Source: Bin87 sp965220505
GTDB taxonomy: Bacteria; Chloroflexota; Dehalococcoidia; Lucifugimonadales; UBA3495
Reading direction: 5' to 3'
Length of the DNA: 64,000 bases
NCBI GenBank assembly: GCA_965220505.1
Contig: CBDCQE010000002.1
Location: 62,001-126,000 of the forward strand
Part shown: piece after piece, positions 7,750 through 16,338 of the stretch
Position numbering within the stretch: the stretch's first letter is position 1
Layout: each line of letters opens with the position of its first letter
Notes under the pieces: model-generated
Database searches by the model: none
What the model saw: only the letters and a program-made list of their open reading frames with translations
Told to the model about the DNA's origin: nothing
Position numbers and translations under genes: made by a program

Positions 7750-8169
7750 CTATCGGCTGGCGCTGGCACCGGACAGGCGACCAATTCCGGCCCGCGAGCA
7801 GTCCTCGTCCTCCTGAGCCGTGCCGCCGCTGCCGCCGACGGCTCCGATCAGTTCCCCGTTCATGTAGATGGGGAGCGCGCCCTGTCCGGGCACGAACTCG
7901 CCGCGTTCCACTTCCATCACCGCCCGCATGATGGGCGTGGTGGACCGCTCGGTCAGGTCTCCGCTGGGCTCGCCGAAGCAGGCTGACGCCCGGGCCTTGC
8001 CGCGGGACACGTACGGCGTCCGCCAGGCGGAGCCGTCCATCTTGCACATCGTAATCAGGTCGCCGCGGGCGTCCACCACCGAGAAACTGAACGCTTTACC
8101 GAGTTCCAGGGCGGCGGCTTTCGCGCCGGCCAATACTGCTTCCGCCTGGTCGAGGGTGATGTTAGGCAT
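7750..8169 (-). CDS. GlcG/HbpS-family heme-binding-like protein
   Basis: 139 residues, the family's usual length. SFSVVDARGDLITMCKMDG, the KARASACF helix, GEFVPGQGALPIYMNGELIGAVGGSGG and the QEDEDCSRAG ending are hallmarks of the GlcG/HbpS heme-degrading-domain fold. ATG at 8169 preceded by AGGAGA. Members occur beside oxidative catabolic genes; the true function here is unknown. Monocistronic by its surroundings. Confidence 0.8.
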   Translation of the reverse strand: MPNITLDQAEAVLAGAKAAALELGKAFSFSVVDARGDLITMCKMDGSAWRTPYVSRGKARASACFGEPSGDLTERSTTPIMRAVMEVERGEFVPGQGALPIYMNGELIGAVGGSGGTAQEDEDCSRAGIGRLSGASASR

Positions 8170-8230
8170 GGTTACTGGTCTCCTTGTGAGTGAATCGTGT
8201 TGTGCCGAATTGTCCGGTCACGAGCCGTCG

Positions 8231-8785
8231 CTAGCCGTTTTGCGTTTCGTCATGGTCGAGCAGCGGATGGGGTTCGTCAAATGGTTCGTTGCGTGCGGCG
8301 GCGGCCAGCCGGCGCCGGTTCCACTCGCCGACTAACCGGCGGAACTCGGCCTCAGCTTCCGCGCGGCCCTCCGCACGGCCTTCCAGCAAGCCTTCCGCAC
8401 GGCCCTCCGCAAGACCTTGCTCCCGCCCTTCCGCTCTCTGTCTTTCCTGCAACGGCCGGACGTACTTGTTCATCAGGTAATCGTAAGTGACCATAAGACG
8501 TTGAATAACCTCCATCAGGGTGAACGTAGCGGGAATTCCCAATGCGGTGACGGCAGGAATGTGCGCCAATGCCGCTTCCACCACTTCGCCCTGGCTGTAG
8601 TTCGGGTGGAGCCGACTGAGAAACTCCACAACCCCGTACATCGCCAGGACCCATTGTACCCAATACAGTGCGATGTAGGGCAACCTCCAGCGCGGCGGAA
8701 TGGCCCAAATGGATTCTCTGCTTTGGCCCGTCCTCGGTCCGGGTCCGACGCTGCGATCAGGTTGTGTTATGGTTCCGCTCCGCAC
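8231..8785 (-). CDS. Hypothetical membrane-associated protein with charged EGRAEG repeat tail
   Basis: 184 residues. Residues about 35-53 (LPYIALYWVQWVLAMYGVVEF) and 70-90 (ALAHIPAVTALGIPATFTLM) are hydrophobic and may be membrane helices. They are followed by a long charged helix with EGREQGLAEGRAEGLLEGRA-type repeats, a tail often seen on Rpn/PD-(D/E)XK-type accessory proteins. No nuclease motif is visible here. The GTG start at 8785 is uncertain; an internal start is possible. Confidence 0.5.
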   Translation of the reverse strand: MRSGTITQPDRSVGPGPRTGQSRESIWAIPPRWRLPYIALYWVQWVLAMYGVVEFLSRLHPNYSQGEVVEAALAHIPAVTALGIPATFTLMEVIQRLMVTYDYLMNKYVRPLQERQRAEGREQGLAEGRAEGLLEGRAEGRAEAEAEFRRLVGEWNRRRLAAAARNEPFDEPHPLLDHDETQNG

Positions 8786-8890
8786 GGCTCCAGTTGAGTG
8801 AATTCAACGGGCTGCGCTATTATAGCAAGGCAGCCGGCCAAACCACCGCGCTAAGTGGGCACCCCGCCGGTTCACGGGACACGCTCCACT

Positions 8891-9016
8891 ATGTTCGGTT
8901 TCTTCGACTCGTTCAAGAAGGGCTGCGGATGCGCCCTTGGCGTGATGACCGGCCTGGTCATCGCCATGATTATCATCTGGCTGGTCTTCGGCAATTGCGA
9001 GATCAATGGCCTGTAA
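8891..9016 (+). CDS. 41-residue single-span membrane protein
   Basis: A very short frame: ATG at 8891, TAA ending at 9016. It begins MFGFFDSFKKGCGCALGVMT, then one uninterrupted hydrophobic stretch GLVIAMIIIWLVFG and a polar end (NCEINGL). Lys-Lys before the helix fits an N-in orientation. Cys residues at 12, 14 and 36 could be lipidated or bind metal. It lies 36 bases upstream of the LLM oxidoreductase start. The ribosome binding site is weak, so translation is a prediction from composition and position. Confidence 0.5.
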   Translation: MFGFFDSFKKGCGCALGVMTGLVIAMIIIWLVFGNCEINGL

Positions 9017-9052
9017 CCAACCTTCCCGGCATCGCTTCGCCCAGGAGAGAGT

Positions 9053-9997
9053 ATGCAGTTCGGATTCTACCTGCCCAATCACGGCCCCAACGCCCAGCCC
9101 GGTCCGCTGTCCCAGATCGCGCAAACCGGCGACCGTCTGGGGTTCTACTGCATGGTGGCCGGCGACCACGTGCTGGTGCCCAGCCGGATCGACTCGCCCT
9201 ATCCCTACACCGTGGGCGGCGAGTTCCCCACGGGCGAGAGCGGAGAGTATTTCGAGCAGCTGACCCTGCTCACCTTTCTGGCCGGCGTCACGGAAAACAT
9301 CCGGATGGTTCCCAGCGTGATGATCGTCCCCTACCGCCCGCCGATCCTGGCGGCCAAGATCCTGGCCACGCTGGACGTACTCTCCCAGGGCCGGCTCATC
9401 CTGGGCGTCGGAGTGGGCTGGATGGAAGAGGAGTTCGAGGCTCTGGACACGCCGCCCTTCGCCGAGCGGGGCGCGGTAACCGACGAATACCTGAACGCCT
9501 ACAAAGAGCTGTGGACCAGCCCGAACCCCGAGTTCGACGGGAAATACGTCCAGTTCTCGGGCATACAGTTCCTGCCCAAGCCGGTGCAGAAGCCCCATCC
9601 TCCCATCTGGGTGGGCGGCCAGAGTCGTCCCGCCATCCGCCGCGCCGCCACCATCGGAGACGGCTGGCATCCGGTGGGCACGATACCGGCCGCGACACTG
9701 GAGCCGGAGGAACTGGCCGGCGACCTGGTGACTCTCAACCGGTTCGCGGAGCAGGCCGGACGCGACCCTTCTGAAATACAGGTGTCCATGAAGGCCCCGC
9801 TGTACGATCCGGGCACCATGCAGACGGGCCCGCGCCGACGGTTCTCCGGTTCCACCGACGCCATACTGGAGGATGTCCATACATATTCGGAAGTGGGTGT
9901 CTCCCACATCATTTTTGATATCCGCGGCAGCGACCTCAACCAGGCACTGGAGCGGTTGGACTGGTTTGCCGGAGACGTGATGAGACAGGCTGACTGA
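9053..9997 (+). CDS. LLM-class flavin/F420-dependent oxidoreductase
   Basis: 314 residues, luciferase-like (beta/alpha)8 fold. MQFGFYLPNHGP at the N-terminus, the GDHV strand, VPYRPPILAAKILATLDVLS, LILGVGVGWMEEEFEAL and HPPIWVGGQSRPAIRRAA match the subgroup often annotated as F420-dependent (TIGR03619-like). AGGAGAG lies before the ATG. Likely oxidises or reduces a small organic substrate using reduced flavin or F420; substrate unknown. A second, more distant family member is at 17924. Confidence 0.85.
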   Translation: MQFGFYLPNHGPNAQPGPLSQIAQTGDRLGFYCMVAGDHVLVPSRIDSPYPYTVGGEFPTGESGEYFEQLTLLTFLAGVTENIRMVPSVMIVPYRPPILAAKILATLDVLSQGRLILGVGVGWMEEEFEALDTPPFAERGAVTDEYLNAYKELWTSPNPEFDGKYVQFSGIQFLPKPVQKPHPPIWVGGQSRPAIRRAATIGDGWHPVGTIPAATLEPEELAGDLVTLNRFAEQAGRDPSEIQVSMKAPLYDPGTMQTGPRRRFSGSTDAILEDVHTYSEVGVSHIIFDIRGSDLNQALERLDWFAGDVMRQAD

Positions 9998-10027
9998 CCC
10001 GTCCCAGGCGGTGGCAAAACGCCCCTA

Positions 10028-10036
10028 TGCTATAAT
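10028..10036 (+). promoter_or_regulatory. Extended -10 promoter of the CMD gene
   Basis: TGCTATAAT (10028-10036) is a perfect extended -10. No strong -35 is evident. It lies about 90 bases before the start at 10124. Confidence 0.6.
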
Positions 10037-10123
10037 TCCCATGCTTGACAGTCTGCGCCTTCGCCGCAGCTCCATCATTCCTTCCATTCAAGTAAGCTGC
10101 TTTTCGCGAGGAGGAATACAGCC

Positions 10124-10915
10124 TTGACTTCCCTCAATGACCGCTATGAAGCCGGCCATGACATGCGTGGACAAATGGCCGCCGGCGATGTGTCCCACTA
10201 TGCTCTGCCCGGCGTCGACCAACTGGCGCCCGACCTGAAGCGCATCATTGACGAAGCCCTTTTCGGGACCATCTGGCGTCGTCCCGGCCTGGATCTGAGG
10301 CAGCGCTGCATTGCCACCATCGCGGCGCTGGTCACGCAGGGAGAAATGAACCTGATGCGCCGCCACATCGTGCGCGGCTTGAATGTGGGCCTCACGCCGC
10401 AACAAGTGGTGGAAGTCTTCGTGCAGTCCACCTTCTACATCGGCGTGCCGGCGGTGGAATCCGCTTTGCGATTGACCAAGGAAATCTACGAAGAGTTGGG
10501 CATCGAATGCGAGCCGGCCCTGGAATACGACACCAACCGGCACCCGGATGAATTGTACGCCTTGGGCCAGGAACTGCACCGCCATCACATGGGCAATACT
10601 CCGACCGGTTTTGAAACCGATTCTCCGGAAGGACAACTGGAGCGAATTGTCGACGAGTACAACTGGGGCGCGATTTACAGCCGATCGTTGTTAGACGACA
10701 AGGACCGGGCCATTGTCTCGCTCTCGGCGCTCACCAGCATGGGCGTGTACGACAACCAGATGCGACGCCGCATTCGTGGCGCCATCGGCGTGGGAATGAC
10801 CTCCACAGAGTTGATGGAAATCTTCATCCACCTTTCCATGTACGGCGGCTACATCAACGCGCGAACCGCCATGCGGATCGCCCGCTCCGTATTCAACGAG
10901 CTCGAAATCGAGTAG
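10124..10915 (+). CDS. Carboxymuconolactone decarboxylase (CMD)-family protein, two domains
   Basis: 263 residues; TTG start after GAGGAGG. Two CMD-type helical repeats: residues about 30-130 (LRQRCIATIAALVTQGE ... EVFVQSTFYIGVPA) and about 165-260 (DKDRAIVSLSALTSMGV ... EIFIHLSMYGGYINA). The catalytic CxxC of AhpD is absent in both, so this is closer to decarboxylase-type or non-redox members. It is probably cytoplasmic. It sits between an LLM oxidoreductase and an alpha/beta hydrolase, as expected for catabolism of a cyclic or aromatic compound. Confidence 0.8.
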   Translation: MTSLNDRYEAGHDMRGQMAAGDVSHYALPGVDQLAPDLKRIIDEALFGTIWRRPGLDLRQRCIATIAALVTQGEMNLMRRHIVRGLNVGLTPQQVVEVFVQSTFYIGVPAVESALRLTKEIYEELGIECEPALEYDTNRHPDELYALGQELHRHHMGNTPTGFETDSPEGQLERIVDEYNWGAIYSRSLLDDKDRAIVSLSALTSMGVYDNQMRRRIRGAIGVGMTSTELMEIFIHLSMYGGYINARTAMRIARSVFNELEIE

Positions 10916-11029
10916 CCTCGGGCTAACGCGAGGAGCGACAAACATCATCGATAGCGCGAGGCGACGCCCTCGCGCTCATCAGTTGAGACGGGACCGGTAC
11001 CCGACAGCACGGAGGTCAGCAGGAATAAG

Positions 11030-11824
11030 ATGAAACTGCGCCTGGACGACGGCTGCGAGCTGTTCTACACCATCGACGACTTCACGGACCCGTGGACGGA
11101 GCCGGAAACCGTGGTCATGCACCACGGCATGGCCAAGAACCACAAGCTCTGGTTCGGCTGGGTTCCCATCGTGGCGCGACACTACCGGGTGATCCGGTTC
11201 GACATGAGGGGCATGGGCCAGTCCGATGTGCCCGAGCCGGGCTACCCGTGGTCGGTGGACAACTTCGCCAGGGATCTGGCTGAGTTCGCCGATAAGCTGG
11301 GGTTGGAAAAGTTCCACCTCATCGGCGAGACCGTGGGCGGCAGCATTTCCATGCGCTACGCCACCATGCACCAGGAACGCCTGCTTTCCCTGACCGCCTG
11401 CACCTCGCCCACCAGCTTCAACGACGCCCACCACGCGGAATCGGCGGTGCAGATCGAGAACGAAGGGATCGGCGCCTGGGTGGAAAGCAGCATTGGGCGC
11501 CGCTTGGACCCGCAGATCGTGGACCCGGCGTACACCCGCTGGTATGCCGAACAAATGAAGGCGACCACGCCCCACGTGGTGGCGGGTTTCCAGGCCCAGG
11601 CATCCGGCGACCTCCGGCCAATGCTGAAGGACGTGCAGACGCCGGTGTTGATCATCGCAGCAGCAGCCCTTCGCGAGGAGGTGCTCGGCGATTTCCGCGG
11701 CGCCGCCGACGTTTTCCCCAACGGCCGCGCCGTGGTATTCCCGGGCGTGTCCGGCTTCGTACAACACATCCTGCCCGTGCCCTGCGCCCGGGTCTGGCTG
11801 GACTTCGCTCGCGACCTCGCATAA
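11030..11824 (+). CDS. Alpha/beta hydrolase fold protein with Thr at the nucleophile elbow
   Basis: 264 residues. The oxyanion-side strand (VVMHHGMAKNHKLW), the RFDMRGMGQSDVP segment and GFVQHILPVP (catalytic His region) are standard. The nucleophile elbow reads LIGETVGGSIS, with Thr where Ser, Asp or Cys normally stands, and the strand meant to carry the acid (VLIIAAAALREE) lacks an obvious Asp. It may be a non-hydrolytic lyase or oxygenase-like member, or inactive. Same strand as the CMD gene upstream and HPP gene downstream. Confidence 0.8.
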   Translation: MKLRLDDGCELFYTIDDFTDPWTEPETVVMHHGMAKNHKLWFGWVPIVARHYRVIRFDMRGMGQSDVPEPGYPWSVDNFARDLAEFADKLGLEKFHLIGETVGGSISMRYATMHQERLLSLTACTSPTSFNDAHHAESAVQIENEGIGAWVESSIGRRLDPQIVDPAYTRWYAEQMKATTPHVVAGFQAQASGDLRPMLKDVQTPVLIIAAAALREEVLGDFRGAADVFPNGRAVVFPGVSGFVQHILPVPCARVWLDFARDLA

Positions 11825-11836
11825 CGCCGTCGACCT

Positions 11837-12550
11837 ATGGCAAACCGCGCCAGGTCGGAGTCTGGTGACATCGCGGGAGGTGAGGCGTCACGGCGAAGAA
11901 GGAGAGCGCACGCTCAAGCACGCCGTCGCGCCCGTGAGCGCCGGTCGCGCCACTCGTCCGGGTTCCTGGATCGCCTGCTTTCCCGTGGCGAGTTGCAGTT
12001 GATGCCCCGGCGGATGAGCCGCCGCTACCACCTGCCCCTGTTCATTGAGCTGTACAACGTACAGTTCTTCCGGCTCAAAACCCGCTACCTGTGGCAGTCG
12101 GCGCTGGCGGCGGTGGTGATGCTCATCGTCATGCTGATGGTGGATTCCGTGGCCGACGCGGTTCTGGCCGCCGGACTGGGCTCCAGCGCGGTTATCGTAT
12201 TCGTGCACCCCAATTCCAGCAGCGCGGCGCTGAGGCACCTGATCGGCGGGCACGTGCTCGGTTTGACGGTGGGCGCGCTGACGTCCTTCGCATTGTTCCA
12301 CGCCGGCTGGGTCCCGGTACCCGATAGCGCGCACCACTGGGCGGCCGACGTTGCGGCGGCGATGACCTTGGGGGTGGTGATCCTGCTGATGTCGATCACG
12401 GACACCGAGCACCCTCCGGCGGCGGCCACCGGCCTGGGTTTCGCCCTGCAGAGCCTGGAATTCACGCTGGTAATGCTGTTCATCGCCGCCGTCCTTACGC
12501 TGGCGGTCAGCAAGGTCATCTTTCGCGCCTATATCCGCGACCTGGACTGA
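11837..12550 (+). CDS. HPP-family integral membrane protein
   Basis: 237 residues from ATG 11837, or about 180 if the internal ATG at 12002 is used. A basic N-terminal region of about 55 residues precedes about four to five hydrophobic helices. ITDTEHPPAAATGLGFAL carries the HPP motif that names the family. Plant HPP proteins move nitrite; bacterial substrates are not established. It starts 12 bases after the hydrolase stop and could be co-transcribed with it. Confidence 0.8.
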   Translation: MANRARSESGDIAGGEASRRRRRAHAQARRRARERRSRHSSGFLDRLLSRGELQLMPRRMSRRYHLPLFIELYNVQFFRLKTRYLWQSALAAVVMLIVMLMVDSVADAVLAAGLGSSAVIVFVHPNSSSAALRHLIGGHVLGLTVGALTSFALFHAGWVPVPDSAHHWAADVAAAMTLGVVILLMSITDTEHPPAAATGLGFALQSLEFTLVMLFIAAVLTLAVSKVIFRAYIRDLD

Positions 12551-12659
12551 CGCGCTCCAATCGGGAACGTGGGTCTCGGCAGCAGCGGCGGACGGCTGTG
12601 CTACCATGTTTGCGATTTACGAGGGTCAGCTATTGCCACCCCGTCCTGCGAGGCCGACT

Positions 12660-12953
12660 ATGCATACGTTCAAGACAACCGCCAAAATCGCAAAAGGCGG
12701 GGTTCTGACTTTGGACAACCTACCCTTCACGGAGGGAATGGAGGTGGAGGTCACCGTTGAACGTCTACCGGATGATTACGTCCGGATGGAAGTGGACCCC
12801 AACGACCTCAGCCGCCCGGCGCTGCACAATCCAAACAAAGGTACTGTCATTTGGCACCAGGACCCATTCGCACCTGCCATCTCCGAAGAAGAATGGGAAA
12901 TGCTCGCCCACGGCAACCCATTGGAACCGTTGCGCCCAGAGCCTCAGCACTAA
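12660..12953 (+). CDS. Putative antitoxin of the PIN gene at 12969
   Basis: 97 residues from the ATG at 12660. The N-terminus FKTTAKIAKGGVLTLDNLPF followed by GMEVEVTVE is a short beta domain like AbrB/DUF104-type antitoxins. The C-terminus is acidic (ISEEEWEMLAHGNP) and could wrap the toxin. It ends 15 bases before the PIN gene. An in-frame extension to 12606 is possible but the ATG at 12660 fits the domain. Confidence 0.7.
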   Translation: MHTFKTTAKIAKGGVLTLDNLPFTEGMEVEVTVERLPDDYVRMEVDPNDLSRPALHNPNKGTVIWHQDPFAPAISEEEWEMLAHGNPLEPLRPEPQH

Positions 12954-12968
12954 TCAGGGTAATCGTAA

Positions 12969-13364
12969 TTGATTGTTCTGGATACACACATTCAAATCTG
13001 GTGGGTCGAGGAAGAAGGACGCTTGACCAATGCGCAGCGTCTGGCCATCGAATCCGAGCGTCGGCAGTCTGGCACAATCGGCGTCAGTCCAATATCCTGC
13101 ATTGAAATCGCTCGCCTTGCCGGGGCGGGCCTCATCGAGTTGCCGACGGACGCACTGACGTGGTTGGGCAATCTGCTGAGCTATCCCAGTGTGCAACTGC
13201 TGCCTATTACCCCAGAGATCGCCGTGCGCGCTTACACCCTCCCGGAGCCATTCCACCGTGACCCCGCTGATCGGATCCTGGTTGCCACCGCGCTGGAACT
13301 TTCCTGCGCTCTGCTGACCTCGGACAGGCGCATCGTCGAGTATCCCCACGTCACCACGATCTGA
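12969..13364 (+). CDS. vapC: PIN-domain toxin, VapC family
   Basis: 131 residues from a TTG start. MIVLDTHIQIWWVEE, SPISCIEIARLAG, DPADRILVATALEL and LLTSDRRI give all acidic positions of a type II VapC RNase, so it is probably active on RNA and neutralised by the preceding protein. Unlike the genes at 1-1.9 kb, it belongs to the common PilT/VapC branch. It ends 16 bases before the MmgE/PrpD gene. Confidence 0.85.
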   Translation: MIVLDTHIQIWWVEEEGRLTNAQRLAIESERRQSGTIGVSPISCIEIARLAGAGLIELPTDALTWLGNLLSYPSVQLLPITPEIAVRAYTLPEPFHRDPADRILVATALELSCALLTSDRRIVEYPHVTTI

Positions 13365-13380
13365 AGAAGAGGACCCGAAC

Positions 13381-14793
13381 ATGCCCGACTCCCTTTCCCG
13401 CCAGCTTGCCCGCTGGGCCGTGAACCTGGACGCCGACGACCTGCCGACGGCCGTGGTCGACAAGATGCAGACCTCCCTGCTCCACGCCACCGTGGTGGCC
13501 ATCATCGGCTCAGGAACCCATCACGGCAAGGCCGCCGTGGACCTGGCTTTGGCCGAAGAGGCCTCGGCCCACGGCGCCAGCATCCTGGCCTCGGGCGGCC
13601 GCGCCACCCGAGGCGGAGCGGCCTTCGCCAACAGCAAGCTGATGCACGCCACCAACCAGGCAGATTCCTACCGGATGCTGACCCACCCCGGTCCGTGCAT
13701 CATTCCCGCGGCGCTGGCTTCCGCGCAGTTGGGCGGCGCCACCGGAGCCCAGCTCATCACCGCCATGGCCGCCGGATACGAGGTGGAATCGCGTATCGCC
13801 GGCGACTTCATCGCTTCCACCCAGGCCCGGGGGTTTCGCTCCAGCCCCATCTACGGGACCCTCGGGGCCGCGGTCGCTACCGGCAAGTTGCTCGGGCTGA
13901 CCGAGGACCAGATGGTCACCGCCATCGCCCTGGCCTGCACGTTCACGGCGGGGACCAACGAGGGGCCCCGCTCCGGCGGGCGGGAGATGATGTTCCACGA
14001 GCCCCAAGCTACCCGGAGCGGCATCATGGCCGCCCTGCTGGCCCGCGAGGACGTCCGAGGATCCGAGGAGGCCCTGGAAGGTCCGGCCGGCTTCTACAAC
14101 GCCTTTACGGGCAACAACCGTGGCGAGCTCTCGCACGTGTTCACCGGCCCAGAGCAGGTGTCCTTTGAGCCGGTGACCGAAGGCTTGGGAACCCGCTGGG
14201 AACTGCTGCACACGGTGCTCAAAATGTACCCGACTGCCGGCTACAACTGCCCCGTGATTGACCTGATGACGGACATCCGGCGCGCCCACCAACTGGCCAT
14301 CGACGAGATCGAGCGCATAACCATCGACATGAACTGGCTGGAGACCCTCTACCCTTCGCCGGCCTTTCCCAATCCCTCTCGTGGTCAGGCGATCGTAGGC
14401 AGCACCCACTATTTCACCGCATACGTCGCCGTGAACGGCAGCTATCCGCCCCTGCGCACCCGCATCGACCCTGGCGACGATTCCGACGCAGCAAGCGCCG
14501 ACAACCACGACGCGGTGCTAGCCCTGATGCACAAGGTCCAAACCGTCGGGCACAAGGACCGGCCGGCATTTGCCCCGCGCATCACCATCGACATGGCCGG
14601 AGGCAACGTGTACCGCGGCGAATACCAAGGCAACGAACTGGAATGGGGACTGGACACCGAGGTGGAACGGCTCCGACCACTTTTCCCGCAGATCAGCTGG
14701 CCCGCCGACAAGCTGGAAGCCACAGTCGCAGCGGTGCAGGATGTTCCCAGCGCCGCCGACGTGAGCGATCTGATTGCCGCCGCCACGCCATGA
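13381..14793 (+). CDS. MmgE/PrpD family protein (2-methylcitrate dehydratase-like)
   Basis: 470 residues, the usual family length. SLLHATVVAIIGSGTHHGKA, GRATRGGAAFANSKLMHATN, the HPGPCIIPAALASAQLGGAT segment and GFRSSPIYGTLGAAVATGKLLGL match MmgE/PrpD proteins. The Asp/His active-site region DS..-TH is recognisable as ADSYRMLTHPG. Family members dehydrate 2-methylcitrate or isomerise related acids; this divergent copy need not use methylcitrate. It may be co-transcribed with the SDR at 14892. Confidence 0.85.
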   Translation: MPDSLSRQLARWAVNLDADDLPTAVVDKMQTSLLHATVVAIIGSGTHHGKAAVDLALAEEASAHGASILASGGRATRGGAAFANSKLMHATNQADSYRMLTHPGPCIIPAALASAQLGGATGAQLITAMAAGYEVESRIAGDFIASTQARGFRSSPIYGTLGAAVATGKLLGLTEDQMVTAIALACTFTAGTNEGPRSGGREMMFHEPQATRSGIMAALLAREDVRGSEEALEGPAGFYNAFTGNNRGELSHVFTGPEQVSFEPVTEGLGTRWELLHTVLKMYPTAGYNCPVIDLMTDIRRAHQLAIDEIERITIDMNWLETLYPSPAFPNPSRGQAIVGSTHYFTAYVAVNGSYPPLRTRIDPGDDSDAASADNHDAVLALMHKVQTVGHKDRPAFAPRITIDMAGGNVYRGEYQGNELEWGLDTEVERLRPLFPQISWPADKLEATVAAVQDVPSAADVSDLIAAATP

Positions 14794-14833
14794 AAGATCA
14801 CTTCCGGGGTGGGGCCATAACGCCGCCAGGCTC

Positions 14834-14839
14834 TATAAT
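14834..14839 (+). promoter_or_regulatory. Candidate -10 of the SDR gene
   Basis: TATAAT at 14834-14839, 53 bases before the SDR start. No clear -35 box accompanies it, so read-through from the MmgE/PrpD gene is equally possible. Confidence 0.4.
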
Positions 14840-14891
14840 TCCGCCAGCGCCACGACGGGCCAACCAACACGATCGACTACAGGAGTGAATC

Positions 14892-15686
14892 ATGCTGCCA
14901 GGACTGGAAGGCAAGGCCGCGCTGGTAACCGGCGGGAGCAAGGGCATCGGCAAAGCCATCGCTTACGCGCTGGCCAGGGACGGTTGCTCCGTGGCAATCT
15001 GCGCACGAGGGGAGGATGACCTGCGGGCGGCAGCCGCCGAAATCGGCGACGCCACCGGCGCGCGTGTCATAGCTATCCGCGCCGACATGACGGTGCCCAA
15101 CGACATCGTCAACCTGGTGGGTGAAACCGTCAACGGACTGGGCCGGCTCGACATCCTGGTCAACAACGCGGTGAACAGCACCAGCGACCGGGCCAGTCAA
15201 ATCCCTGACGACGTGATCCTGAACCACATCACCACCAAGGTGATGGGATACATCCGGTGCGCGCGGGAGTGCGTGCCACACATGATCGCGTCCGGAGGTG
15301 GGCGCATCATCAATATCGGCGGCATGGCGGCGCGGAATTCCAGCCCGACCAACCCGGGATCGGGCGTCACCAACTCGGCGATGTCCAACTACTCCAAGGC
15401 CCTGTCCGATGACGTAGCAGCGGACGGCATCCTGGTCAATTGCATCCACCCGGGCAGCACCCGAACGGAGCGCTACATGGGCCTGGTCGCCGAGCGCGCC
15501 GTCCGGAACAACACCACATCTCAGGCGGAACTGGAAGAATCAGTTGCCGAGATCCCGATTGGCCGCATGATCGAACCCGACGACATCGCCAACCTCGCAG
15601 CATTCCTCTGCTCAGATCTGGCATCTGCCATCACCGGGCAGACCATAGCGGTAGACGGAGGGGCCGGGCGGGGCGTCCACTTCTAG
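14892..15686 (+). CDS. SDR-family protein lacking the usual Ser and Tyr
   Basis: 264 residues, Rossmann fold. ALVTGGSKGIGKAIAYALAR is a clean dinucleotide-binding motif and LDILVNNAVN is the NNAG-like motif. The catalytic Ser strand reads RIINIGGMAAR, and the YxxxK helix reads TNSAMSNYSKALSDD: the Lys is kept, but neither Ser nor Tyr stands at its usual place. Divergent SDRs with NxxxK-type helices exist, so a different chemistry is likely rather than a broken gene. GGAGTG precedes the ATG. Confidence 0.85.
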   Translation: MLPGLEGKAALVTGGSKGIGKAIAYALARDGCSVAICARGEDDLRAAAAEIGDATGARVIAIRADMTVPNDIVNLVGETVNGLGRLDILVNNAVNSTSDRASQIPDDVILNHITTKVMGYIRCARECVPHMIASGGGRIINIGGMAARNSSPTNPGSGVTNSAMSNYSKALSDDVAADGILVNCIHPGSTRTERYMGLVAERAVRNNTTSQAELEESVAEIPIGRMIEPDDIANLAAFLCSDLASAITGQTIAVDGGAGRGVHF

Positions 15687-15772
15687 CCGCGCTACCCGCT
15701 CAACTCCAGCGTAACCGCGCCATCTGCCGGACAGCGGTTGGATCCTCTGCTGCGACACAACCGGATGGACGG

Positions 15773-16291
15773 TCAGTTCATCCCCAATTCACGCAGAGCG
15801 TTGGCAAAGTTGGAATCGAGAACGTAGGCGTCTTCGGTTCGGTCGTAAATCAGCGGTCGGGGCAGGTCCACGTTTCCCCGGCGACGCTTCAGTCGGTTCA
15901 GGCTATGCCCCTGGCTCGACAGTGAGCCGGACAGTTCGCGCTGGGAGAGCCGCAGCGTGTGCATCAGTTGCGCGCGCTTTTGCGTGTGATTGGGCGACCG
16001 GGAAACCCGCAGCATGGCCTGCCGGGCCGTGTCTGACAGGTTCCGCCAGAACGTTGTGACGTAGCTTGCGTTCCAGGCGGCTCCCGATGCTTCAGCCGCC
16101 GTTTCGGTTGGCTCTCCCTCTTCTGTCCCGGCCTCCGGCATAATGTTAACGGCTGCTGCTTCAACGACCGTTTCTCGCGCGGCTGGGGGCGGCGCACCCG
16201 CTGTCGGGTCGATAGACCGACCCGCCATCCCTCTCAGCGTCGCCACCACTTCGTCCACATCGCCCTCAATCGTTATTGTGACATTCGCCAA
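15773..16291 (-). CDS. Hypothetical protein with predicted C-terminal winged-helix-like region
   Basis: 172 residues. The TTG start at 16291 follows AGGAGC at six bases and gives LANVTITIEGDVDEVVATLR, a short beta-alpha opening. A variable Ala/Glu-rich linker follows, then a basic helical domain (TFWRNLSDTARQAMLRVSRS ... LSQRELSGSLSSQGHSLNRL) resembling a DNA-binding module. A longer frame to 16366 lacks a good start. Function unknown; possibly a regulator or the DNA-binding part of an accessory system. Convergent with the SDR gene. Confidence 0.55.
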   Translation of the reverse strand: MANVTITIEGDVDEVVATLRGMAGRSIDPTAGAPPPAARETVVEAAAVNIMPEAGTEEGEPTETAAEASGAAWNASYVTTFWRNLSDTARQAMLRVSRSPNHTQKRAQLMHTLRLSQRELSGSLSSQGHSLNRLKRRRGNVDLPRPLIYDRTEDAYVLDSNFANALRELGMN

Positions 16292-16338
16292 AGTTTTGCT
16301 CCTGATTGCCCGATTTTTACGCTGTGCTGCCGGTGTTC

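Noticed and set aside
8804..9907. 367-codon minus-strand ORF over the LLM oxidoreductase
   Set aside because: Shadow of the conserved plus-strand gene.
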